A DNA stretch of 7,620 nt from an uncultured Mycoplasmataceae bacterium. GTDB taxonomy: Bacteria; Bacillota_I; Bacilli_A; Mycoplasmatales; Mycoplasmoidaceae. A model generated the notes under the pieces. That model was not told the DNA's origin, ran no database searches, and worked only from the letters and a program-made list of their open reading frames with translations. Numbering within the stretch: the stretch's first letter is position 1; each line of letters opens with the position of its first letter. Shown here one piece after another: positions 1-7,015 of this stretch. Both the position numbers and the translations under genes were made by a program. The stretch lies in NCBI GenBank assembly GCA_949290035.1, contig CASEQO010000018.1, positions 1 through 7,620 on the forward strand, written 5' to 3'.

Positions 1-628
1 ATCAACATATAATACTATGGTAAATATAGTTTTAGATAGAAACTATGCAACACTTGAAAATAAAGCATATCATGTTACTGATATGGGGAAAAAAGTTATA
101 GAACAATTAGACATATTCTTTCCAGATGAAATAAACAAAGAATTTACTAAAAAAATGGAAGATAAATTAGATAATATTGCTGCAGGGCAAGAAAATTGAA
201 CTGATTGACTATCTAAATTTAGTCCAGAATTCCAAGATAAATTTACCAATGCAAAAGAAAATATGCAAAAAGTAGAAGATGAAAAAGTAGGAAGAGAATG
301 TCCTGAATGTGGACATGACTTAGTTTACAAAATATCTATGAGATATAAAAGTAAATTTATAGGATGTTCTAATTATCCAGAATGTAAACATACAGAATCA
401 CTAAAAGAAAAATCAGAAGCAAAAGAACTAAATATACCTTGTCCTAAGTGTGGAAAAAATGTAATTATTAGAAAAAATAAAAAAGGTAGTGAATTTATAG
501 CATGTACAGGCTTTCCAAAATGTAGATATATGTTAGATATGAAAGTGTTTAATAGTCATATGGAAAATACCCCTAATGAACCATTACCTATAATAGAAAA
601 AGAATCTAAAAGTAAATCTAAAAAATAA
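1..628 (+). CDS. topA: DNA topoisomerase I, C-terminal part (partial, 5' end outside window)
   Basis: This is the 3' end of type IA topoisomerase, which relaxes negative supercoils by cutting and rejoining one DNA strand. About 208 residues are visible. They start in the conserved end of the core (STYNTMV, then YHVTDMGKKVIEQL and FTKKMEDKLDNIAAG, all typical of TopA), so the catalytic Tyr lies upstream of the window. Two C4 zinc fingers follow: CPECG with CSNYPEC (about 297-384), and CPKCG with CTGFPKC (about 438-523). These bind DNA in the family. A Lys/Ser-rich tail ends at TAA 626-628. Two in-frame TGA codons (197-199 and 203-205) must be Trp, because the zinc-finger half continues in the same frame and completes the family pattern. 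A hairpin terminator follows 3 bases after the stop. The family assignment is secure. Confidence 0.96.
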
Positions 629-631
629 TAT

Positions 632-672
632 AAAATAGATAATTTTTTCATAAGAAAAATTGTCTATTTTTT
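632..672 (+). terminator. Rho-independent terminator of topA
   Basis: A 16-bp stem (632-647 with 655-670, one U·G wobble) encloses a 7-base loop (648-654). The right arm ends in a run of six T (667-672). It begins 3 bases after the topA stop codon. The stem has few G/C pairs, as is usual in such AT-rich genomes, but its length is convincing. Confidence 0.85.
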
Positions 673-843
673 ATATGTATTTTTTTAAAAATTACAAATA
701 TAGAATTTATTTAATCAATTACACACTAATAAATTAAGTTATAAAGAAAAGTTAAATATTAACAATCTTATATATATCTTATAAATTCTTGTGTATGATT
801 ATTAATGTAAAAACTATCATATAGATTAATATATTTTAGTTTT

Positions 844-865
844 TATAATAATTTTTTAAAAGGAG
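844..865 (+). promoter_or_regulatory. Putative -10 box and ribosome-binding site for the zinc-knuckle gene
   Basis: A perfect TATAAT lies at 844-849. I see no convincing -35 element 17 bases upstream, which is common for mollicute promoters. A strong Shine-Dalgarno AAAGGAG (859-865) precedes ATG 873 by 7 bases. If this -10 box is used, the leader would be only about 15 to 20 bases. The good RBS shows the broken gene downstream was recently functional or is still translated at its 5' end. Confidence 0.5.
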
Positions 866-872
866 AATAAAT

Positions 873-1236
873 ATGTCATTAGATTATAGACCACATTATT
901 GTGAAAATTGTGGAAGAGAACAAGGTGGAAAACTACAAGTTTTCAATATCTTATTTTTATATTGTTATTAACATGTGCTATATTTCCTGGGGTTATTTAT
1001 TATTTTTTAGCTACTCCATCTAGATGTTATATTTGTGGTTTAAAGAAAAGACACAAGAATAACGGTAACGAACCTAAAAAGCACATTGATAAAAAACTGG
1101 TCAAGAATATACACCAAAAGAATGAAAAAAAAGAAAGAAAAAATTGACATTATTATGATCATTAGTTGGAGGTCTAATAATTATAATAATAATTTCAACT
1201 CTTGTTCCAATGAGTGCTCTTGGCGAGTTATATTAG
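873..1236 (+). pseudogene. Frameshifted zinc-knuckle membrane protein (paralogue of the gene at 4778-4978)
   Basis: Translation from ATG 873 (good RBS) gives MSLDYRPHYCENCGREQGG, then leaves the homologous frame near the A4 run 929-932 and would stop at 969-971. The next frame supplies TTSFQYLIFILLL...PGVIYYFLATPSRCYICGLKKRH, which aligns without gaps to the intact paralogue; 36 of the first 61 residues match by my count. The homologous frame is lost again at the A6 run 1091-1096. The third frame then continues with TGQEYTPKEWKKRKK and a second hydrophobic segment (LTLLWSLVGGLIIIIIISTL), ending at TAG 1234-1236. Adding one A to each run restores a single protein of about 121 residues: CxxC, membrane helix, CxxC, basic linker, second membrane helix. 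The linker and second helix are absent from the paralogue. Function is unknown. Programmed frameshifting or assembly error are alternatives to decay. Confidence 0.75.
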
Positions 1237-1252
1237 GATTATTTAATTAAAT

Positions 1253-1258
1253 AAAGGA
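1253..1258 (+). promoter_or_regulatory. Ribosome-binding site of the small cationic ORF
   Basis: AAAGGA lies 6 bases upstream of a GTG codon at 1265. Purine-rich matches of this quality are not frequent in these AT-rich intergenic stretches, so it supports GTG 1265 as a real start. It lies 16 bases after the stop of the broken zinc-knuckle gene, so both could share a transcript. Confidence 0.4.
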
Positions 1259-1264
1259 CAAAAT

Positions 1265-1375
1265 GTGTCAAATAATAAAGTAGTAAAAAACCTATTGAGT
1301 TTTCTTATAAGAAGTTGAAAAAATTGATTAGCAAACTTAATTCAATATATTAAATTAAAAAAGATAATTACTTAG
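1265..1375 (+). CDS. Putative 36-residue cationic amphipathic peptide
   Basis: The reading frame is GTG...TAG, with two internal TGA codons read as Trp. The product begins MSNNKVVKNLLSFLIRSW and continues KNWLANLIQYIKLKKIIT. It has six Lys, one Arg and no Asp or Glu. Hydrophobic residues (V7, L10, L11, L14, W18, W21, L22, L25, I29) recur every three to four positions. K8, N9, S12, R16, K19, N20, N24, Q27 and K30 fill the opposite face, as expected of an amphipathic membrane-active helix. Leaderless bacteriocins, phenol-soluble modulins and type I toxins share these properties, but I recognise no specific family. The end of the frame overlaps the left arm of the following terminator. It has a plausible RBS. 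It could be a chance ORF or a fragment, so confidence is low. Confidence 0.33.
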
Positions 1376-1395
1376 ACGGGGTAACTATCTTTTTT
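1357..1395 (+). terminator. Probable bidirectional terminator between convergent genes
   Basis: A 15-bp stem (1357-1371 with 1381-1395, one A·C mismatch) has a 9-base loop containing GACGGG. One side ends in six T on the + strand (1390-1395). The other side begins with six A (1357-1362), giving a U-tail on the - strand. It can close the + strand transcription unit and, about 120 bases beyond its stop codon, the large lipoprotein gene coming the other way. I see no better - strand terminator between 1396 and 1513. Confidence 0.75.
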
Positions 1396-1513
1396 ACTAA
1401 TTTATTTAGTTATAATAATCAATTTAATATTTTTGATATTAAGAAAAAAACCTTAGTATTTAATAATGTAAGATTACAACGAAAATATCTCATTCTAAAA
1501 TTATTATTTTTAA

Positions 1514-4500
1514 TTAAGAAGTAACTATTATATTTTTTTCTAAAATACCAATTGACATTAATTGTTGTTTTAAAGTTTCAGAATAACATTTATATTGAAC
1601 TACATTAGTTGTATCATTTTCTTTTATAAATCACAATAAATCTTCTAATGTTAAATATTCTCTATTACTATTTACTGGTGAACTATCATTCCATTGAATA
1701 ACATTTCTTCCAAATTCTACTACTAATGGATCTTTTGAGTCATCATTTATATAAATATTTTGGAAAATACTTTTCTTTATTAATTCATTTCCAGGATCAT
1801 TTGAAATCATTTGATTTTCATCTGTTAATGAAATATGATCAAAATTGATATTAACTTTTTTTATGAGACAATCAGATAATATGTTTATGCCTAATTTTTC
1901 TAAAGTAGATGGAAGACTTATGGTTTCTATTGAAGAACCTGCAAATGCATTATGTTCAATATATTTAACACCTTCTGGAACAACCATATTAGTAAATTTA
2001 TTACTTAATATACCTCCAAAAGAATCAACAGCAATAGTTTTTATATTTGGTGTAAATGTAAATTCTTCTAAAGAAGTATCTGAAAACATACCTGGAGGAA
2101 CATTAGGTGTTTTAGATGGATAATGAATTACTTTTTTCACCTTTGAACAACCTTTAAAATTATCTTTACCTAAAATAACATAATCACTCAAATAAATCTC
2201 ACCATCATTAACATTAGAGATTTTATTAACTGGATAAAATTTTGATAATGAATTACAATCTTGGAAAGCAGATTCATTAATTATTGATAATCCTGGTTCA
2301 TCTATTTTAGAAGTTATTGTGTTATCTCCTATATCATCAACATTCACTCCATAATATTTAAATTCTTTTAAATAAATATTTTTACTAAACGCTCCGTTAC
2401 CTAATGATATTTTTTTACAATTAGAAATATCTACAGATACTAAACCTGTATTTTTAAATGATTGTAAACTTAATGATTTTAAATTAGGAGAAAAACTAAA
2501 GTTTTTTAGTGATCTTGTGTTAAAAAAAGCTTGCGCAGAAATGTATTCAACTTTTTCAGGCATTATAGCTTGAGATAAATTAGAGCAATCTCTAAAAGCA
2601 TAGTTTTCAATTTTAAATAATTGATCACTTTTAATAACAACTTTTCTTAAATTTGGACAACTATAAAATGACGATTTGTCTAGAAAATCAAAGTTTGGAG
2701 CATCTATATTAACTTCAGTTAATCCTTCTCAATTTTGGAATACACCCGTTCATTCATATGGATCTAAATTTATTGGTAATCCCATAGAATTATATTTATC
2801 TAATGTAGAAATAGTAGCATTAGATTTGAAACTCGTTAGCATATTAGATTTAATATATAATTTAGTATATTTGCTAAATAAGAAACTTTTAATTGAACTT
2901 GTAGTTAATGTCTTAAATTTAGAACTTGAATCAGCTACGCTTCCATTACTTTCAACATATAATGGATTAATATTATATAAAGTCATATTATCGTCAGTTA
3001 AATATAATGTATCTTTATACATGTTAACAAATGTATCTATATTATAAGTTTGAGTAATAACATTATTTAGACTTAATTTAAGTATATTATCCTGATTATT
3101 TAAATTATCAATGTTAATTTCTAATATTGAATTATCAATTAATGTTTCGTTTAAATAAATTTGATAATTATTTTGTCTTAGCAACTCAAAATTTTTAATA
3201 TCTAAGGTAAAAGTATTATATGTATCATTAATTGAATTACCTATAATTGTTTTTGGAGAATTTATTTCAAAATCAATTATAGAATCCGCAACAATTATGC
3301 CAAAATCAATACTTTTATTAATGTTATTATTAGATTTTAAAATTATTTTGCAAGTATAATTACCCGATTCTGTAAATCTTGCATCAAATTGGTTTTCAAA
3401 TTGTATTTGTCCATTATCTTTATTTATTCATTGAATATTATAATAATTTAGAAATTCATCTTGACTAGTTATTTCTGAATTGTTAATATTTAATGTTGAT
3501 ATTATTCCATTATTACTTGTAATAATCCCATTATTTTCAAGATCTATTGATAAATTATCTAAGTTAACAACATTCCCTAAACTTAAATTTATTGTTTGAT
3601 TTTGAGGAATATAATTATTTGTTCCTATATTGTCAATTATTTTATATGAATATGTTCCAGAACCATTTTTATAATTTAAATTAAATGAAGCACTATTATT
3701 ATTTTTATCTTTAATAATAGATAATGAACTAGTTATATCTAAATCATCTTTCATAATTTTTAAGTCATATCTATTACTAAAAAATGATGTAGGTAATCCT
3801 ATTATTAATAATTTAATATTTTGATTGTTATAGTCAAAAATATTAATATTTCCTTGTGTTAAAAAATTTAGTGTTATATTATCTCAATTGATGTTACTAG
3901 GTGTTAATTCTGTAGCATCAATAATTTTATTAATTGTAAAACTATCGCTATTAATAATTCTATTATTGCTATTATTAAATATTTTTCAAGTGTAATTCCC
4001 TGGTTCACTTATTAAAAGTGAACTTGATTGATTTAATTCAACATCGTTTTTAAATCATTTAATTGTATATTGATTATTTGGTACTTGGCTTATTATATTT
4101 AAGCTTGCTGTAATGTTTCTTATGTCATTAGTAAGATTTTTATTACTTAGTTTTAAACTTACACTTTCTAATGAATTAACAATTTTAAATTCAAAAGAAT
4201 TAAATCTAAATATTTCTTTATTTTCAGGAGTGTAAAATATTTTAGCTAAATATATTCCGTTAGAGGAACAACTAATTTCTGAGACATCATTATAATTAGA
4301 CAATTCAGTATTGTTTAAATATCATTTAAGTGCAACCTTATTTTGATATTTATTCTTAACTTTTTCAAAATTAAAAATACTTATTTTCTTTATATAACCC
4401 TCTAAATAAGTTTCATTAGAATCATTATCTCAACTACTATATAGATTAGATTTATTTACAAAATTTACAATTTCATCATATTCTGTTGATTCCTTATTTT

Positions 4501-4624
4501 CTTCGCGAGATGAAGAAGATGAAGCCGTTGTTGATGAACAACTAGTTATTAAAAATAATTGAGGAACGCAAAAAGCTAATAAACAAAATTGTAATAAAAC
4601 TTTAATCTTTCTTCTTATATTCAT
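1514..4624 (-). CDS. Large surface lipoprotein with Ig-like segments and a BspA-type leucine-rich-repeat domain
   Basis: This is one frame of 1036 residues from ATG 4622-4624 to TAA 1514-1516. It is interrupted only by TGA codons, which are read as Trp (at least nine, against one TGG at residue 977 or so). Residues 1-29 are a lipoprotein signal: basic MNIRRKIK, a hydrophobic core, then ITSC with Cys29 as the lipid-modified residue, followed by a Ser-rich linker. At least three Ig-like segments share a pattern of Trp, then 19-22 residues, then GxYxxKI (W101/G123, W190/G209, W399/G421). From about residue 625 to about 960 there are some eleven BspA/LRR_5-type repeats (AFRDC, AFFNT, SFKNT, AFSKN, AFQDC, NFKGC, MFSDT, AFAGS). 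The C-terminal tail ends NIIVTS. Such proteins are outward-facing and commonly bind host or microbial surfaces in their families; the specific ligand is unknown. No Shine-Dalgarno precedes the start. The alternative reading as several short genes is excluded by the continuous frame. Confidence 0.9.
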
Positions 4625-4652
4625 ATATAAATAGTTTATTACTAAATGTCAA
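4622..4652 (-). promoter_or_regulatory. Possible promoter of the lipoprotein gene, overlapping its start codon
   Basis: On the - strand a perfect TTGACA (4647-4652) is followed after 17 bases by TATATA (4624-4629), whose last base is the A of the start codon. With standard spacing, transcription would begin inside the coding region. A shorter-spaced -10 (TATTTA, 4627-4632 on the - strand) would give a leaderless or nearly leaderless mRNA. No ribosome-binding site is visible upstream of the ATG, which agrees with leaderless translation, known to be common in mycoplasmas. The arrangement may also be coincidental. Confidence 0.3.
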
Positions 4653-4736
4653 AATATATATAAATATGAACAATTTGTATATAAATAATTTATTTATTAA
4701 TTTAAATTTAAAATAATTATAAGGTAAATAAAAACA

Positions 4737-4758
4737 TAAAATTTCAATTGAAATTTTA
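4737..4758 (-). terminator. Perfect 22-base palindrome downstream of the galE operon, possible terminator
   Basis: TAAAATTTCAA is followed directly by its reverse complement TTGAAATTTTA. It can fold as a hairpin with a small loop, and on the - strand it is followed by the T-rich stretch ATGTTTTTATTT. It lies 19 bases after the stop of the zinc-knuckle gene and about 110 bases before the lipoprotein start. A terminator for the galE unit is most likely; an operator for the lipoprotein gene is possible. Confidence 0.5.
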
Positions 4759-4777
4759 TATTTAATAAACTAATTGA

Positions 4778-4978
4778 TTATTTCTTTTCTTTTCTATGTC
4801 TTCTTTTTAATCCGCAAATACGGCATCTACTTGGTGTAGCTACAAAGTAGTAAATTACACCTGGTAATAGAAAAAGACATAATAATATAAATAATAATCC
4901 ACATTGAAAACCTGTTGCTAGTCCAGAGTTTTCTTTTTGACAATTTTGGCAATAATTTGGTTTGTAGTTTAAACTCAT
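4778..4978 (-). CDS. Small membrane protein with two CxxC zinc knuckles flanking a hydrophobic segment
   Basis: The 66-residue product starts MSLNYKPNYCQNC and ends at TAA 4778-4780. The first knuckle is C10-x-x-C13. A hydrophobic segment of roughly 19 residues (about 28-46) includes LLPGVIYYF. The second knuckle is C52-x-x-C55 (RCRICGLKRRH), and the tail is strongly basic. The start is set at 4978, not at the upstream ATG 4993, because the GAAAGGGG ribosome-binding site lies between them and the protein then aligns from its first residue with the paralogue at 873. The layout resembles LITAF-like domains and bacterial zinc-ribbon proteins with a PG-IY membrane hairpin, in which both CxxC pairs bind one zinc on the same membrane face. 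That link is inference. It starts 28 bases after galE in the same direction, so co-transcription is likely. Its biological role is unknown. Confidence 0.85.
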   Translation of the reverse strand: MSLNYKPNYCQNCQKENSGLATGFQCGLLFILLCLFLLPGVIYYFVATPSRCRICGLKRRHRKEKK

Positions 4979-4983
4979 AATTT

Positions 4984-4990
4984 CCCCTTT
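4984..4990 (-). promoter_or_regulatory. Ribosome-binding site that fixes the start of the zinc-knuckle protein
   Basis: AAAGGGG lies 5 bases before ATG 4976-4978. The alternative upstream ATG (4991-4993) lies just before this site and has no RBS of its own in the proper place. Confidence 0.75.
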
Positions 4991-5006
4991 CAATAAAAAA
5001 TTTATA

Positions 5007-5990
5007 TTAATCTATATATTTCTTTCTAAACTCAAAATCTGATTTTATCATATCTGCTAATGAATATTTAGGTATTCATTTAAGATCTCTTTTTGCTTTA
5101 GTATTTTTAGTAATTAAAGTAACTGGATCTCCTTTTCTTCTTGGAGCTACTTTATAATTAACTTTTTTATTTAAAGTTTTTTCTACAGTTTTAATTACTT
5201 CTAATACTGTAAATCCTTTTGTAGTACCTAGATTTACAATATTAGATTTATTATTTTTAATCATATAGTCCATCATTAATATATGTGCTCTAGCTAAATC
5301 TATAACATGAATGTAGTCTCTAATACAACTACCATCTCTTGTTTTATAGTTAGTTCCAAAAACTTTCATTTCAGTTTTTTTTAATATTGATTTATTAATA
5401 ACTGGTATTAATAATGTTGGATTTTCTAATCTAGATCCATAATTTTTAGATGCTCCTGCAACATTGAAATATCTTAAGATTCCATAATTTATTCCGTAAG
5501 CTTCTTTTGCACCTTTTAATAAATATTCATCTGCTAATTTAGATGATCCATATGGATTAATAGGATCTTTAGATGAATCTTCTTTTATTGGAATTTCTTT
5601 TGGATTTCCATAAACTGCAGCTGTTGATGAAAATACAATATTTTTGACATCACACTCTTTCATACATTTTATGATATTTAAAACACCACCTACATTATTT
5701 TCATAATATTCTATTGGTTTAAACACTGATTCACCAACAACTAATTTAGCTGCAAAATGAAATACAAAATCTATATTTTCTTCTTTCAAAATTTTAGTTA
5801 ATAAATCATAGTCTTTTTGACACCCTTTATAAAATTTAGATTTTGGATTTATATTTTCTTCAAATCCTGTAGATAAATCATCTAAGATAACTACATTAAT
5901 ATTTTTTTTAGATTTCAATAATTCTTCAATGAAAACTGAACCAATATATCCAGCTCCCCCAATTACTAAAACATTATTCACTTTATTCAT
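5007..5990 (-). CDS. galE: UDP-glucose 4-epimerase
   Basis: GalE interconverts UDP-glucose and UDP-galactose in the cytoplasm with bound NAD; in mycoplasmas the product feeds glycolipid or capsular sugar synthesis. The 327-residue length is normal for the family. The N-terminal Rossmann motif GGAGYIG places the GxxGxxG glycines at 11, 14 and 17. The ribose-binding acid lies in DDLSTG (D37/D38), and HFAAKLVVGES follows the usual pattern. The catalytic set is T123 (SSTAAVYG), Y147 and K151 (NPYGSSK). The C-terminus has RRKGDPVTLI and the usual KAKRDLKWIPKYSLADMI. The Trp in that last motif is a TGA codon (5076-5078); without code 4 the protein would lose its last 23 residues. TAA 5007-5009 ends the gene. 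AGGA lies about 5 bases before ATG 5988-5990. The next gene in the same direction starts 28 bases on. Confidence 0.95.
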
Positions 5991-6004
5991 AAATTTCCTA
6001 ATTA

Positions 6005-6024
6005 ATAATCAATATTTTGATTAT
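6005..6024. repeat. Inverted repeat at the galE promoter, operator candidate
   Basis: Eight-base perfect arms (ATAATCAA at 6005-6012, TTGATTAT at 6017-6024) are separated by 4 bases. The repeat overlaps the -10 box and the expected transcription start of galE, which is the position where a repressor would act. With no T-run on the relevant side it does not look like a terminator. An AT-rich coincidence is possible. Confidence 0.4.
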
Positions 6025-6047
6025 ATTTTAATTATTTGAAAAAACAA
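6020..6047 (-). promoter_or_regulatory. Promoter of galE
   Basis: On the - strand, TTGTTT (6042-6047) is followed after 16 bases by a perfect TATAAT (6020-6025). The -10 box is 29 bases upstream of the galE start codon, leaving room for a short leader with the AGGA ribosome-binding site (5996-5999). Confidence 0.6.
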
Positions 6048-6184
6048 ATATTTTGCAAGAAGTAGCATTTTACAAGAAACAAATGAAATTAATAATAATT
6101 TATAATAAAACGAAAAAATGATTGAAAAATTTTCATTACTAATAGTAGGAATTCCAATTAGCACAAACAAAAAATAAAATTATA

Positions 6185-6226
6185 TATAATGTTAGGTAGC
6201 AATATATTTAAATCATTGAATAGGAG
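6185..6226 (+). promoter_or_regulatory. Putative -10 box and ribosome-binding site of the MBL-fold gene
   Basis: TATAAT lies at 6185-6190 within TATATATAAT; no clear -35 is seen 17 bases upstream. AGGAG (6222-6226) sits 8 bases before ATG 6235. A second AGGAG (6229-6233) is too close to that ATG to serve it and too far frame-wise to favour the TTG at 6242 strongly. Confidence 0.4.
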
Positions 6227-6234
6227 TTAGGAGA

Positions 6235-7000
6235 ATGAAAATTGAAACAATACAAACTGATTTTACATTGGTTTCAAGTAGTGTTCCAGATAGAAGTAGT
6301 CATAAATGAAAAAAGGCATATAGCCGAATTATTTCAAAGTAAAAATAAGAGAATAAAAGTACCAGTAAAGTGCTTTTATGTTAATGTGGCAAATCATGTT
6401 TTTTTAATAGATGCAGGATGGAGTGAAAAAGTTGTAGAAAATGCAAAGAAACATCTTGGATTTGGTTTATACTTTGCAAGTGAACCAGTAATGTCAAGAG
6501 ATGAATCAGCAAGGAGTCAACTTAATGGAGAACATATAGATTGCATTTTAATGACACATTTAGACTGTGATCATATTTCTGGAATATATGATTTTCCAAA
6601 TAAAAAAATATTCTGCTCCAGAGAAGAACATAAGTATTCGCATATAAATCGCATCCGATATGGAAAACTATTAAAAAATAGGACGTTTGATTATATTGAT
6701 TTTAAGGATGATGAGAAAGCAATTTTTGGTAAATCATCAGATATTTTTGGAGATGGAAGCGTCATTGCCTATCTAACGCCAACACATTCTGCTGGAAGTG
6801 TTATTTATAAAATTATCGAAGATAATAAATATTATCTAGTAGTTGGAGATAATGGTTATATGAAAGAGTCATGGGAAAAAGGAATTCTTCCAGGGGTGTT
6901 ATATGATTCAGGCAATATGCTAAAGTGTTTGAAATGAATTAAAGACAAAAGTGAAGATAAAAATTGCTTAGGTATATTATGTGCTCATGAAAACATGTAG
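6235..7000 (+). pseudogene. Metallo-beta-lactamase-fold hydrolase, frameshifted near its N-terminus
   Basis: From ATG 6235 the product reads MKIETIQTDFTLVSS...SHKWKKAYSRIISK and hits TAA at 6340-6342. MKI-x-TIQT is the usual opening of one MBL-fold hydrolase group that includes lactonase-like enzymes. The rest lies in the next frame, from about 6338: VKCFYVNVANHVFLIDAGW, the metal motif THLDCDH (H-x-D-x-D-H, with Asp in place of the usual middle His), TPTHSAGS, VVGDNGY and CAHENM, which together supply the expected metal ligands. Removing one A from 6336-6338 joins the halves. TAG 6998-7000 stops the frame, yet the frame continues as LVKIIKR to a stop at 7022, resembling the usual VIKL-type end, so this TAG may be premature. 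Trp is coded by both TGG (two) and TGA (two). The gene looks richer in G and C than its neighbours, which suggests transfer from a Bacillota donor. Substrate is unknown. Confidence 0.7.
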
Positions 7001-7015
7001 TTAGTAAAAATTATT

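Noticed and set aside
263..628. A separate small zinc-finger gene
   Set aside because: It is the C-terminal part of topA, separated only by TGA codons that encode Trp, and the junction reads as normal TopA sequence.
929..1096. Transcriptional slippage on the A4 and A6 runs as programmed expression
   Set aside because: Known slippage sites usually need longer A-runs; ribosomal -1 slipping at AAA 930-932 is possible on paper, but no stimulatory structure is evident.
1845..2123. Open frame of 92 codons on the + strand
   Set aside because: It lies wholly inside the lipoprotein gene on the opposite strand, has no ribosome-binding site, and shows no recognisable pattern.
2676..3047. Open frame of 123 codons on the + strand
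   Set aside because: It is antisense to the lipoprotein gene, which has a coherent LRR and signal-peptide reading; this frame is an AT-rich shadow.
4991..4993. Upstream ATG as start of the zinc-knuckle protein
   Set aside because: The ribosome-binding site would fall inside the coding region, and the paralogue aligns from the downstream Met.
6118..6177. Nineteen-codon frame MIEKFSLLIVGIPISTNKK before the MBL gene
   Set aside because: It is too short, has no ribosome-binding site, and has no supporting context.
6242..6937. MBL-fold protein starting at TTG 6242 and ending at TGA 6935-6937
   Set aside because: The N-terminal stretch from TTG does not resemble the family, while the overlapping frame from ATG 6235 does. 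TGA 6935 is Trp, and the last metal-binding His lies beyond it.
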